A DNA stretch of 64,000 nucleotides from Cavia porcellus (Eukaryota > Chordata > Mammalia > Rodentia > Caviidae): contig NW_026947701.1 of the NCBI RefSeq assembly GCF_034190915.1, positions 62,001 to 126,000 on the forward strand, written 5' to 3'. The position numbers and the translations under genes were made by a program. The stretch's first letter is position 1. Each line of letters starts with the position of its first letter. This document shows, piece by piece, positions 1-13,100 of this stretch. The notes under the pieces were generated by a model, which was given only the letters and a program-made list of their open reading frames with translations, was not told the DNA's origin and made no database searches.

Positions 1-3000
1 TGCTTTTCTCCATCCTAAATTGCCACTCACTGCCTATCCTAATTCACACCCTCCTGTTCACACCACCCCGTGAAGTTTTTCTCACTCCCACTAGTGAATG
101 TAATGTAACACACCCCCATACAATGCGCACCACCCCGCGATGTTTTTTCAGAAACCTATCCTGCATTGCCACTGCACGTTCCCCGACTTCCCCATGCTGA
201 CCACCCCGCGGTGCTTTTCTCCTTCCTACATTGCCACTCACTGCATATCTTATTTCAGACCCTCCGATTCACACAACCCCGTGATGTTTTTCTCACTCCT
301 ACTAGTGAATGTAATGTAACACACACCCATACAATGCGCACCACCCCGTGATGTTTTTCTCACTCGTACAAGTGAATGTAATGTAACACACACCCATACA
401 ATGTGCACCACCCCGTGATGTTTTTCTCACTCCTACTAGTGAATGTAATGTAACACCCACCCATACAATGCGCACCACCCCACGATGTTTTTCAAAAACC
501 TATCCTACATTGACACTGCATGTTACCTGACCTCCCCATGCTGACCACCCCGCGGAGCTTTTCTCCATCCTACATTGACACTCACTGCCTATCCTAATTC
601 AGACCCTCTGATTCACACCACCCCGTGATGTTTTTCTCACTCCTACTAGTGAATGTAATGTAACACACACCCAAACAATGCGCACCACCCCTTGATGTTT
701 TTCAGAAAACTATCCTACATTGCCACTGCATGTTCCCTGACTTCCCCATGCTGACCACCCTGCGGTGCTTTTCTCCATCCTACATTGCCACTCAGTGCCT
801 ATCCTAATACAGACCCTCCGATTCACACCACCCCATGATGTGTTTCTCACTCCTATTAGTGAATGTAATGTAACACAAACCCATACAATGAGCACCACCC
901 CGTGATGTTTTTCTCACTCCTACTAGTGAATGTAATGTAACACACACCCATACAATGAGCACCACCCCGTGATGTTTTTCTCACTCCTACTAGTGAATGT
1001 AATGTAACACACACTCATAAAATGCGCACCACCCCGCGATGTTTTTCAGAAACCTATCCTACATTGCCACTGCATGTTCCCTGACCTCCCCATGCTGACC
1101 ACCCCGCAGTGCTTTTCTCCATTCTAAATTGCCACTCACTGCCTATCCTAATTCACACCCTCGTATTCACACCAGCCCGTGATGTTTTTCTCACTCCCAC
1201 TAGTGAATGTAATGTAACACACCCCCATACAATGCTCACCACCCCGCGATGTTTTTCAGAAACCTATCCTGCATTGCCACTGCATGTTCCCTGACTTCCC
1301 CATGCGGACCACCCCGCAGTGCTTTTCTCCATCCTAAATTGCCACTCACTGCCTTTCCTAATTCACACCCTCCGATTCACACCACCCCGTGATGTTTTTC
1401 TCACTCCCACTAGTGAATGTAATGTAACACACACCCATACAATGCGCACCACCCCGTGATGTTTTTCTCACTCGTACTAGTGAATGTAATGTAACACACA
1501 CCCATACAATGCGCACCACCCCGTGATGTTTTTCTAACTCCTACTAGTGAATATAATGTAACACCCACCCATACAATGCGCACCACCCCACAATGTTTTT
1601 CAGAAACCTATCCTACATTGCCACTGCATGTTCCCTGACCTCCCCATGCTGACCACGCCGCGGTGCTTTTCTCCATCCTACATTGCCACTCACTGCCTAT
1701 CCTAATTCAGACTCTCCGATTCACACAACCCCATGATGTTTTTCTCACTCCTACTAGTGAATGTAATGTAACACACACCCATACAATGCGCACCACCCCT
1801 TGATGTTTTTCAGAAACCTATCCTACATTGCCACTGCATGTTCCCTGACCTCCCCATGCTCACCACCCCGCGGTGCTTTTCTCCATGCTACATTGCCACT
1901 CACTGCCTATCCTAATTCAGACACTCCGATTCACACCACCCTGTGATGTTTTTCTCACTCCTACTAGTGAATGTAATGTAACACACACCCATACAATGCG
2001 CAGCACCCCGTGATGTTTTTCTCACTCCTACTAGTGGATGTAATGTAACACACACCCATACAATGCGCACCACCCCGCGATGTTTTTCAGAAACCTATCT
2101 TACATTTCCACTGCATGTTCCCTGACCTCCCCATGCTGACCACCCCGCGGTGCTTTTCTCCATCCTACATTGCCACTCACTGCCTATCCTAATTCAGACC
2201 CTCCGATTCACACCACACCTTGATGATTTTCTCACTCCTACTAGTGAATGTAATGTAACACACACCCATACAATGCGCACCACCCCGTGATGTTTTTCTC
2301 ACTCGTAATAGTGAATGTAATGTTACGCACACCCATACAATGTGCACCACCCCGTGATGTTTTTCTCACTCCTACTAGTGAATGTAATGTAACACCCACC
2401 CATACAATGCGCACCACCCCGCGATGTTTTTCAGAAACCTATCCTACATTGCCACTGCATGTTCCCTGACCTCCCCATGCTGACCACCCCGCGGTGCTTT
2501 TCTCCATCCTACATTGCCACTCACTGCCTATCCTAATTCAGACCCTCTGATTCACACCACCCCGTGATGTTTTTCTCACTCCTACTAGTGAATGTAATGT
2601 AACACACACCCGTACAATGCGCACCACCCCTTGATGTTTTTCAGAAACCTATCCTACATTGCCACTGCATGTTCCCTGACTACCCATGCTGACCAACCTG
2701 CGATGCTTTTCTATATCCTACATTGCAACTCACTGCCTATCCTAATTCAGACCCTCCGATTCACACCACCCCGTGATGTTTTTCTCACTCCTACTAGTGA
2801 ATGTTATGTTACACACAACCATACAATGCGCACACCCCGGGATGTTTTTCTCACTCCCACTAGTGAATGTAATGTAACACACACCCATACAATGCGCACC
2901 ACCCCGTGATGATTTTCTCAGTCCAACTAGTGAATATAATGTAACACACACCCATACAATGCGCACCACCCCGTGATGTTTTTCTCACTCCTACTAGTGA

Positions 3001-4011
3001 ATGTAATGTAACACACACCCATACAATGGACACCACCCCGCGATGTTTTTCAGAAACCTATCATACATTGCCACTGAATGTTCCCTGACCGCCCCATGCT
3101 GACCACACCGCGGTGCTTTTCTCCATCCTACATTGCCACTCACTGCCTTTCCTAATTCAGACCCTCCGATTCACATCACCCCGTGATGTTTTTCTCGCTC
3201 CTACTAGTGAATGTAATGTAACACACACCCATACAATGCGCACCACCCCGTGATATTTTTCTCACTCCTACTAGTGAATTTAATGTAACACACACCCATA
3301 CAATGCGCACCACCCCGCAATGTTTTTCGGAAACTTTTCCTACATTGCCACTGCATGTTCCTTGACCTCCCCATGCTGACCACCCCGCGGTTCTTTTCTC
3401 CATCCTACATTGCCACTCACTGCCTATCCTAATTCAGACCCTCCGATTCACACCACCCCGTGATGTTTTTCTCACTCCTACTAGTGAATGTAATGTAACA
3501 CACACCCATACAATGCGCACCGCCCCGTGATGTTTTTCTCACTCCTACTAGTGAATGTAATGTAACACACACCCATACAATGCGCACCACCCCGCGATGA
3601 TTTTCAGAAACCTATCCTACATTTACACTGCATGTTCCCTGACCTCCCCATGCTGACCACCCCGCGGTGCTTTTCTCCATCCTACATTGCCACTCACTGC
3701 CTATCCTAATTCAGACCTTCCGATTGACACCACCCAGTGATGTTTTTCTCACTCCTACTAGTGAACGTAATGTAACACACACCCATACAATGCGGAACAC
3801 CCCGTGATGTTTTTCTCACTCGTACTAGTGAATGTAATGTAACACACACCCATACAATGCGCACCACCCCGTGATGTTTTTCTAACTCCTACTAGTGAAT
3901 ATAATGTAACACCCACCCATACAATGCGCACCACCCCACGATGTTTTTCAGAAACCTATCCTACATTGCCACTGCATGTTCCCTGACCTCCCCATGCTGA
4001 CCACCCCGCGG
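1..4011. repeat. 4,011-bp super-repeat, copy 1
   Basis: From the A block at 61 the A counts per higher-order repeat are 1,3,1,3,1,3,1,2,3,1,4,2,2,3 (14 B1-B2 pairs, 30 A). 14x143 + 30x67 = 4,012, adjusted by a 71-bp B1 at 128, a 69-bp B1 at 2,622 and a 66-bp A at 2,831, gives 4,011, the observed offset to the next copy. The unit starts inside a B2, so its left breakpoint is outside the window or arbitrary in phase. Confidence 0.92.
2412..2481 (+). repeat. Module B1, representative copy (70 bp)
   Basis: It starts with the same decamer as A (CACCACCCCG) and T5 tract, then diverges into CAGAAACCTATCCTACATTG, CCACTGCATGTTCCCTGACC and TCCCCATGCT. It contains an imperfect inverted repeat, GCATG and CATGC separated by 15 bp. 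The two bases after CACCACCCC vary between copies (CG, CA, CT, GT) and act as subfamily labels. Usual length is 70 bp; 69- and 71-bp forms exist and mark lineages. B1 is always followed by B2. Confidence 0.95.
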
Positions 4012-6842
4012 TGCTTTTCTCCATCCTAAATTGCCACTCACTGCCTATCCTAATTCACACCCTCCTGTTCACACCACCCCGTGAAGTTTTTCTCACTCCC
4101 ACTAGTGAATGTAATGTAACACACCCCCATACAATGCGCACCACCCCGCGATGTTTTTTCAGAAACCTATCCTGCATTGCCACTGCACGTTCCCCGACTT
4201 CCCCATGCTGACCACCCCGCGGTGCTTTTCTCCTTCCTACATTGCCACTCACTGCATATCTTATTTCAGACCCTCCGATTCACACAACCCCGTGATGTTT
4301 TTCTCACTCCTACTAGTGAATGTAATGTAACACACACCCATACAATGCGCACCACCCCGTGATGTTTTTCTCACTCGTACAAGTGAATGTAATGTAACAC
4401 ACACCCATACAATGTGCACCACCCCGTGATGTTTTTCTCACTCCTACTAGTGAATGTAATGTAACACCCACCCATACAATGCGCACCACCCCACGATGTT
4501 TTTCAAAAACCTATCCTACATTGACACTGCATGTTACCTGACCTCCCCATGCTGACCACCCCGCGGAGCTTTTCTCCATCCTACATTGACACTCACTGCC
4601 TATCCTAATTCAGACCCTCTGATTCACACCACCCCGTGATGTTTTTCTCACTCCTACTAGTGAATGTAATGTAACACACACCCAAACAATGCGCACCACC
4701 CCTTGATGTTTTTCAGAAAACTATCCTACATTGCCACTGCATGTTCCCTGACTTCCCCATGCTGACCACCCTGCGGTGCTTTTCTCCATCCTACATTGCC
4801 ACTCAGTGCCTATCCTAATACAGACCCTCCGATTCACACCACCCCATGATGTGTTTCTCACTCCTATTAGTGAATGTAATGTAACACAAACCCATACAAT
4901 GAGCACCACCCCGTGATGTTTTTCTCACTCCTACTAGTGAATGTAATGTAACACACACCCATACAATGAGCACCACCCCGTGATGTTTTTCTCACTCCTA
5001 CTAGTGAATGTAATGTAACACACACCCATACAATGCGCACCACCCCGCGATGTTTTTCAGAAACCTATCCTACATTGCCACTGCATGTTCCCTGACCTCC
5101 CCATGCTGACCACCCCGCAGTGCTTTTCTCCATTCTAAATTGCCACTCACTGCCTATCCTAATTCACACCCTCGTATTCACACCAGCCCGTGATGTTTTT
5201 CTCACTCCCACTAGTGAATGTAATGTAACACACCCCCATACAATGCTCACCACCCCGCGATGTTTTTCAGAAACCTATCCTGCATTGCCACTGCATGTTC
5301 CCTGACTTCCCCATGCGGACCACCCCGCAGTGCTTTTCTCCTTCCTACATTGCCACTCACTGCATATCTTATTTCAGACCCTCCGATTCACACCACCTCG
5401 TGATGTTTTTCTCACTCCTACTAGTGAATGTAATGTAACACACACCCATACCATGCGCACCACCCCGTGATGTTTTTCTCACTCGTACTAGTGAATGTAA
5501 TGTAACACACACCCATACAATGCGCACCACCCCGTGATGTTTTTCTCACTCCTACTAGTGAATGTAATGTAACACCCACCCATACAATGCGCACCACCCC
5601 ACGATGTTTTTCAGAAACCTATCCTACATTGCGACTGCATGTTCCCTGACCTCCCCATGCTGACCACCCCGCGGTGCTTTTCTCCATCCTACATTGCCAC
5701 TCACTGCCTATCCTAATTCAGACCCTCTGATTCACACCACCCCGTGATGTTTTTCTCACTCCTACTAGTGAATGTAATGTAACACACACCCATACAATGC
5801 GCACCACCCCTTGATGTTTTTCAGAAACCTATCCTACATTGCCACTGCATGTTCCCTGACCTCCCCATGCTCACCACCCCGCGGTGCTTTTCTCCATCCT
5901 ACATTGCCACTCACTGCATATCCTAATTCAGAACCTCCGATTCACACCACCCTGTGATGTTTTTCTCACTTCTACTAGTGAATGTAATGTAACACACACC
6001 CATACAATGCGCAGCACCCCGTGATGTTTTTCTCACTCCTACTAGTGGATGTAATGTAACACACACCCATACAATGCGCACCACCCCGCGATGTTTTTCA
6101 GAAACCTATCTTACATTTCCACTGCATGTTCCCTGACCTCCCCATGCTGACCACCCCGCGGTGCTTTTCTGCATCCTACATTGCCACTCACTGCCTATCC
6201 TAATTCAGACCCTCCGATTCACACCATACCTTGATGTTTTTCTCACTCCTACTAGTGAATGTAATGTAACACACACCCATACAATGCGCACCACCCCGTG
6301 ATGTTTTTCTCACTCGTACTAGTGAATGTAATGTAACACACACCCATACAATGCGCACCACCCCGTGATGTTTTTCTCACTCGTACTAGTGTATGTAATG
6401 TAACACACACCCATACAATGCGCACCACCCCGTGATGTTTTTCAGAAACCTATCCTACATTGCCACTGCATGTTCCCTGACCTCCCCATGCTGACCACCC
6501 CGCGGTGCTTTTCTCCATCCTACATTGCCACTCACTGCCTATCCTAATTCAGACCCTCCGATTCACACCACCCCGTGATGTTTTTCTCACTCGTACTACT
6601 GAATGTAATGTAACACACACCCATACAATGCACACCACCCCGCGATGTTTTTCAGAAACCTATCCTACATTGCCACTGCATGTTCCCTCACCTCCCCATG
6701 CTGACCACCCCGCGGTGCTTTTCTCCATCCTACATTGCCACTCACTAGCTATCCTAATTCAGACCCTCCGATTCACACCACCCCGTGATGTTTTTCTCAC
6801 TCCTACTAGTGAATGTAATGTAACACACACCCATACAATGCG
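4012..6842. repeat. 4,011-bp super-repeat, partial copy 2
   Basis: Bases 4,012 onward repeat 1 onward at offset 4,011. The first 1.3 kb is nearly identical (for example AAAATG near 1,020 is ACAATG near 5,031). From about 5,340 the match is looser, because copy 2 carries a CATATCTTATTTCAG-type B2 where copy 1 has a CTAAATTG type. Module order still agrees (1,3,1,3,1,3,1,2,3,1) until about 6,842, where copy 1 has a 4-A block and copy 2 a 1-A block. Confidence 0.9.
6493..6565 (+). repeat. Module B2, representative copy (73 bp)
   Basis: It starts GACCACCCCGCGGTGCTTTT, continues CTCCATCCTACATTGCCACT, CACTGCCTATCCTAATTCAG and ends ACCCTCCGATTCA. The first 20 bases align with the heads of A and B1, and CCTACATTGCCACT is shared with B1, so B1 and B2 look like diverged copies of one ancestor. 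The palindrome CCGCGG sits near the start of most copies. A recurring subtype of the same length has CTTCCTACATTG and CATATCTTATTTCAG (for example 199-271 and 5,318-5,390). Each B2 is followed by at least one A. Confidence 0.95.
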
Positions 6843-9126
6843 CACCACCCCGCGATGTTTTTCAGAAACCTATCCTGCATTGCCACTGCATGTTCCCTGA
6901 TCTCCCCATGCTGACCACCTCGCGGTGCTTTTCTCCATTCTACATTGCCACTCACTGCCTATACTAATTCAGACCCTCCGATTCACACCACCCCGTGATG
7001 ATTTTCTCACTCCTACTAGTGAATGTAATGTTACACACACCCATACAATGCGCCCCAGCACGTGATGATTTTCTCACTCCTACTAGTGAATGTAATGTAA
7101 CACACACCCATACAATGCGCACCACCCCGTGATGTTTTCTCACTCCTACTAGTGAATGTAATGTAACACATACCCATACAATGCACACAACCACGCGATG
7201 TTTTTCAGAAACCTATCCTACATTGCCACTGCATGTTCCCTGACCTCCCCATGCTGACCACCCCGCGGTGCTTTTCTCCATCCTACATTGCCACTCACTG
7301 CCTCTCCTAATTCAGACCATCCGATTCATACCACCCCGTGATGTTTTTCTCAATCCTACTAGTGAATGTAATGTAACACACACCCATACAATGCGCACCA
7401 CCCCGCGATATTTTTCAGAAACCTATCCTACATTGCCACTGCATGTTCCCTGACCTCCCCATGCTCACCACCCCGCGGTGCTTTTCTCCATCCTACAAGG
7501 CCACTCACTGCCTATCCTAATTCAGACCCTCCGATTCACACCACCCCGTGATGTTTTTCTCACTCCTACTAGTGAATGTAATGTAACACACACCCATGCA
7601 ATGCGCACCACACCGTGATGTTTTTCTCACTCGTACTAGTAAATGTAATGTAACACACACCCATATAATGCGCACCACCCCGCGATGTTTTTCAGAAACC
7701 TATCCTACATTGAAACTGCATGTTCCCTGACTTCCCCATGCTCACCACCCTGCGGTGCTTTTCTCCATCCTACATTGCCACTCACTGCCTATCCTAATTC
7801 AGACCCTCCGATTCACACCAGCCCATGATGTTTTTCTCACTCCTACTAGTGAATGTTATGTTACACACACCCATACAATGCGCACCACCCCGTGATATTT
7901 TTCTCACTCCTACTAGTGGATGTAATGTAACACACACCCATACAATGCGCACCACCCCGCGATGTTTTTCAGAAACCTATCCTACATTTCCACTGCATAT
8001 TCCCTGACCTCCCCATGCTGACCACCCCGCGGTACTTTTCTCCATCCTACATTGCCACTCACTGCCTATAATAATTCAGACCTTCCGATTGACACCACCC
8101 CGTGATGTTTTTCTCACTCCTACTAGTGAACGTAATGTAACACACACCCATACAATGCGAAGCACCCCGTGATGTTTTTCTCATTCCTACTAGTGGATGT
8201 AATGTAACACACACCCATACAATGCACACCACCCCGCGATGTTTTTCAGAAACCTATCTTACATTGCCACTGCATGTTCCCTCACCTCCCCATGTTGACC
8301 ACCCCGCGGTGCTTTTCTCCATCCTACAAGGCCACTCACTGCCTATCCTAATTCAGACCCTCCGTTTCACACCACAACTTGATGTTTTTCTCACTCCTAC
8401 TAGTGAATGTAATGTAACACACACCCATACAATGCGCACCACACCGTGATGTTTTTCTCACTCGTACTAGTGAATGTAATGTAACGCACACCCATACAAT
8501 GTGCACCACCCCGTGATGTTTTTCTCACTCCTACTAGTGAATGTAATGTAACACCCACCCATACAATGCGCACCACCCCTCGATGTTTTTCAGAAACCTA
8601 TCCTACATTGCCACTGCATGGTCCCTGACCTCCCCATGCTGACCACCCTGCGGTGCTTTTCTCCATCCTACATTGCCACTCACTGCCTATCCTAATTCAG
8701 ACCCTCTGATTCACACCACCCCGTGATGTTTTTCTCACTCCTACTAGTGAATGTAATGTAACACACACCCATACAATGCGCACCACCCCTTGATGTTTTT
8801 CAGAAACCTATCCTACATTGCCACTGCATGTTCCCTGACTACCCATGCTGACCAACCAGCGATGCTTTTCTCCATCCTACATTGCAACTCACTGCCTATT
8901 CTAATTCAGACCCTCCGATTCACACCACCCCGTGATGTTTTTCTCACTCCTACTAGTGAATGTTATGTTACACACAAACATACAATGCGCACCACCCCGT
9001 GATGTTTTTCTCACTCCTACTAGTGAATGTAATGTAACGCACACCTATACAATGCGCACCACACCGCGATGTTTTTCAGAAACCTATCCTACATTGCCAC
9101 TGCATGTTCCCTGACCTCCCCATGCT
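6843..9126. repeat. Irregular higher-order repeats
   Basis: A blocks begin at 6,986 (n=3), 7,329 (1), 7,539 (2), 7,816 (2), 8,093 (2), 8,370 (3), 8,714 (1) and 8,923 (2). The A at 7,120 is 66 bp because of a T4 tract, and the B1 at 8,781 is 69 bp, sharing the CTACCCATGCT variant with the B1 copies at 2,622 and 11,484. Three 277-bp units follow one another from 7,539. No non-satellite base is present. Confidence 0.88.
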
Positions 9127-9821
9127 GACCACCCCGCAGTGCTTTTCTCCATCCTAAATTGCCACTCACTGCCTATCCTAATTCACACCCTCCTATTCAC
9201 ACCACCCCGTGAAGTTTTTCTCACTCCCACTAGTGAATGTAATGTAACACACCCCCATACAATGCGCACCACCCCGCGATGTTTTTTCAGAAACCTATCC
9301 TGCATTGCCACTGCACGTTCCCCGACTTCCCCATGCTGACCACCCCGCGGTGCTTTTCTCCTTCCTACATTGCCACTCACTGCATATCTTATTTCAGACC
9401 CTCCGATTCACACCACCCCGTGATGTTTTTCTCACTCCTACTAGTGAATGTAATGTAACACACACCCATACAATGCGCACCACCCCGTGATGTTTTTCTC
9501 ACTCGTACAAGTGAATGTAATGTAACACACACCCATACAATGCGCACCACCCCGTGATGGTTTTCTCACTCCTACTAGTGAATGTAATGTAACACCCACC
9601 CATACAATGCGCACCACCCCACGATGTTTTTCAGAAACCTATCCTACATTGCCACTGCATGTTCCCTGACCTCCCCATGCTGACCACCCCGCGGAGCTTT
9701 TCTCCATCCTACATTGACACTCACTGCCTATCCTAATTCAGACCCTCTGATTCACACCACCCTGTGATGTTTTTCTCACTCCTACTAGTGAATGTAATGT
9801 AACACCCACCCATACAATGCG
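9127..9821. repeat. Dispersed copy of 3,999-4,693
   Basis: Offset 5,128. The A blocks at 9,200 (1), 9,411 (3) and 9,755 (1) mirror those at 4,072, 4,283 and 4,627. Both copies share the rare GTGAAG start of the A module, the 71-bp B1 with a T6 tract (9,267 and 4,139) and the CATATCTTATTTCAG-type B2. Confidence 0.88.
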
Positions 9822-9994
9822 CACCACCCCACGATGTTTTTCAGAAACCTATCCTACATTGCCACTGCATGTTCCCTGACCTCCCCATGCTGACCACCCC
9901 GCGGAGCTTTTCTCCATCCTACATTGACACTCACTGCCTATCCTAATTCAGACCCTCTGATTCACACCACCCTGTGATGTTTTTCTCACTCCTA
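9561..9994. repeat. Perfect 210-bp tandem duplication
   Basis: Bases 9,561-9,784 and 9,771-9,994 are identical by direct reading, so one 210-bp unit (A+B1+B2) has been duplicated with no visible mismatch over 224 bp. Both copies carry private variants: the ACACCCACCC ending of A, CGCGGAGC in B2 and ACATTGACACT in B2. The match breaks at 9,995, where CCTACTAG becomes CCTATTAG. Confidence 0.92.
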
Positions 9995-10182
9995 TTAGTG
10001 AATGTAATGTAACACACACCCATACAATGAGCACCACCCCGTGATGTTTTTCTCACTCCTACTAGTGAATGTAATGTAACACACACCCATACAATGCGCA
10101 CCACCCCGCGATGTTTTTCAGAAACCTATCCTACATTGCCACTGCATGTTCCCTGACCTCCCCATGCTGACCACCCCGCGGG
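9995..10182. repeat. Junction between block copies
   Basis: This stretch holds the rest of a 2-A block (starting 9,965), the B1 at 10,099 and the head of a B2 at 10,169. It joins the fresh 210-bp duplication to the large dispersed copy beginning near 10,183. The breakpoint falls inside ordinary module sequence, with no added bases. Confidence 0.8.
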
Positions 10183-13100
10183 GCTTTTCTCCATCCTAAA
10201 TTGCCACTCACTGCCTTTCCTAATTCACACCCTCCGATTCACACCACCCCGTGATGTTTTTCTCACTCCCACTAGTGAATGTAATGTAACACACACCCAT
10301 ACAATGCGCACCACCCCGTGATGTTTTTCTCACTCGTACTAGTGAATGTAATGTAACACACACCCATACAATGCGCACCACCCCGTGATGTTTTTCTAAC
10401 TCCTACTAGTGAATATAATGTAACACCCACCCATACAATGCGCACCACCCCACAATGTTTTTCAGAAACCTATCCTACATTGCCACTGCATGTTCCCTGA
10501 CCTCCCCATGCTGACCACCCCGCGGTGCTTTTCTCCATCCTACATTGCCACTCACTGCCTATCCTAATTCAGACTCTCCGATTCACACCACCCCGTGATG
10601 TATTTCTCACTCCTACTAGTGAATGTAATGTAACACACACCCATACAATGCGCACCACCCCTTGATGTTTTTCAGAAACCTATCCTACATTGCCACTGCA
10701 TGTTCCCTGACCTCCCCATGCTCACCACCCCGCGGTGCTTTTCTCCATCCTACATTGCCACTCACTGCCTATCCTAATTCAGACACTCCGATTCACACCA
10801 CCCTGTGATGTTTTTCTCACTCCTACTAGTGAATGTAATGTAACACACACCCATACAATGCGCAGCACCCCGTGATGTTTTTCTCACTCCTACTAGTGGA
10901 TGTAATGTAACACACACCCATACAATGCGCACCACCCCGCGATGTTTTTCAGAAACCTATCTTACATTTCCACTGCATGTTCCCTGACCTCCCCATGCTG
11001 ACCACCCCGCGGTGCTTTTCTCCATCCTACATTGCCACTCACTGCCTATCCTAATTCAGACCCTCCGATTCACACCACACCTTGATGATTTTCTCACTCC
11101 TACTAGTAAATGTAATGTAACACACACCCATACAATGCGCACCACCCCGTGATGTTTTTCTCACTCATAATAGTGAATGTAATGTAACGCACACCCATAC
11201 AATGTGCACCACCCCGTGATGTTTTTCTCACTCCTACTAGTGAATGTAATGTAACACCCACCCATACAATGCGCACCACCCCGCGATGTTTTTCAGAAAC
11301 CTATCCTACATTGCCACTGCATGTTCCCTGACCTCCCCATGCTGACCACCCCGCGGTGCTTTTCTCCATCCTACATTGCCACTCACTGCCTATCCTAATT
11401 CAGACCCTCTGATTCACACCACCCCGTGATGTTTTTCTCACTCCTACTAGTGAATGTAATGTAACACACACCCGTACAATGCGCACCACCCCTTGATGTT
11501 TTTCAGAAACCTATCCTACATTGCCACTGCATGTTCCCTGACTACCCGTGCTGACCAACCTGCGATGCTTTTCTATATCCTACATTGCAACTCACTGCCT
11601 ATCCTAATTCAGACCCTCCGATTCACACCACCCCGTGATGTTTTTCTCACTACTCCTAGTGAATGTTATGTTACACACAACCATACAATGCGCACACCCC
11701 GTGATGTTTTTCTCACTCCCACTAGTGAATGTAATGTAACACACACCCATACAATGCGCACCACCCCGTGATGATTTTCTCAGTCCTACTAGTGAATATA
11801 ATGTAACACACACCCATACAATGCGCACCACCCCGTGATGTTTTTCTCACTCCTACTAGTGAATGTAATGTAACACACACCCATACAATGGACACCACCC
11901 CGCGATGTTTTTCAGAAACCTATCATACATTGCCACTGAATGTTCCCTGACCGCCCCATGCTGACCACACCGCGGTGCTTTTCTCCATCCTATATTGCCA
12001 CTCACTGCCTATCCTAATTCAGACCCTCCGATTCACATCACCCCGTGATGTTTTTCTCGCTCCTACTAGTGAATGTAATGTAACACACACCCATACAATG
12101 CGCACCACCCCGTGATATTTTTCTCACTCCTACTAGTGAATTTAATGTAACACACACCCATACAATGCGCACCACCCCGCAATGTTTTTCGGAAACCTAT
12201 CCTACATTGCCACTGCATGTTCCTTGACCTCCCCATGCTGACCACACCGCGGTGCTTTTCTCCATCCTACATTGCCACTCACTGCCTATCCTAATTCAGA
12301 CCCTCCGATTCACACCACCCCGTGATGCTTTTCTCACTCCTACTAGTGAATGTAATGTAACACACACCCATACAATGCGCACCGCCCCGTGATGTTTTTC
12401 TCACTCCTACTAGTGAATGTAATGTAACACACACCCATACAATGCGCACCACCCCGCGATGATTTTCAGAAACCTATCCTACATTTACACTGCATGTTCC
12501 CTGACCTCCCCATGCTGACCACCCCGCGGTGCTTTTCTCCATCCTACATTGCCACTCACTGCCTATCCTAATTCAGACCTTCCGATTGACACCACCCAGT
12601 GATGTTTTTCTCACTCCTACTAGTGAACGTAATGTAACACACACCCATACAATGAGGAACACCCCGTGATGTTTTTCTCACTCGTACTAGTGAATGTAAT
12701 GTAACACACACCCATACAATGCGCACCACCCCGTGATGTTTTTCTAACTCCTACTAGTGAATATAATGTAACACCCACCCATACAATGCGCACCACCCCA
12801 CGATGTTTTTCAGAAACCTATCCTACATTGCCACTGCATGTTCCCTGACCTCCCCATGCTGACCACCCCGCGGTGCTTTTCTCCATCCCAAATTGCAACT
12901 CACTGCCTATCCTAATTCACACCCTCCTGTTCACACCACCCCGTGAAGTTTTTCTCACTCCCACTAGTGAATGTAATGTAACACACCCCCATACAATGCG
13001 CACCACCCCGCGATGTTTTTTCAGAAACCTATCCTGCATTGCCACTGCACGTTCCTCGACTTCCCCATGCTGACCACCCCCGGTGCTTTTCTCCTTCCTA

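Noticed and set aside
6493..6565. tRNA-derived element (Pol III A and B boxes) in B2
   Set aside because: CTCCGATTCACACC only loosely resembles a B box, lacks the GTTCGA core, and no A box lies at the proper distance.
6505..6900. Open frame of 131 codons, one of the longest in the window, and similar 130-codon frames at 39,503, 46,349, 50,150, 53,540, 58,381 and 61,771
   Set aside because: These are translations of A, B1 and B2 in turn; the same peptide pieces (such as LTPTSECNVTH) recur across the array and on shifted frames. There is no start context, domain, codon bias or length conservation beyond the repeat, and minus-strand frames mirror them.
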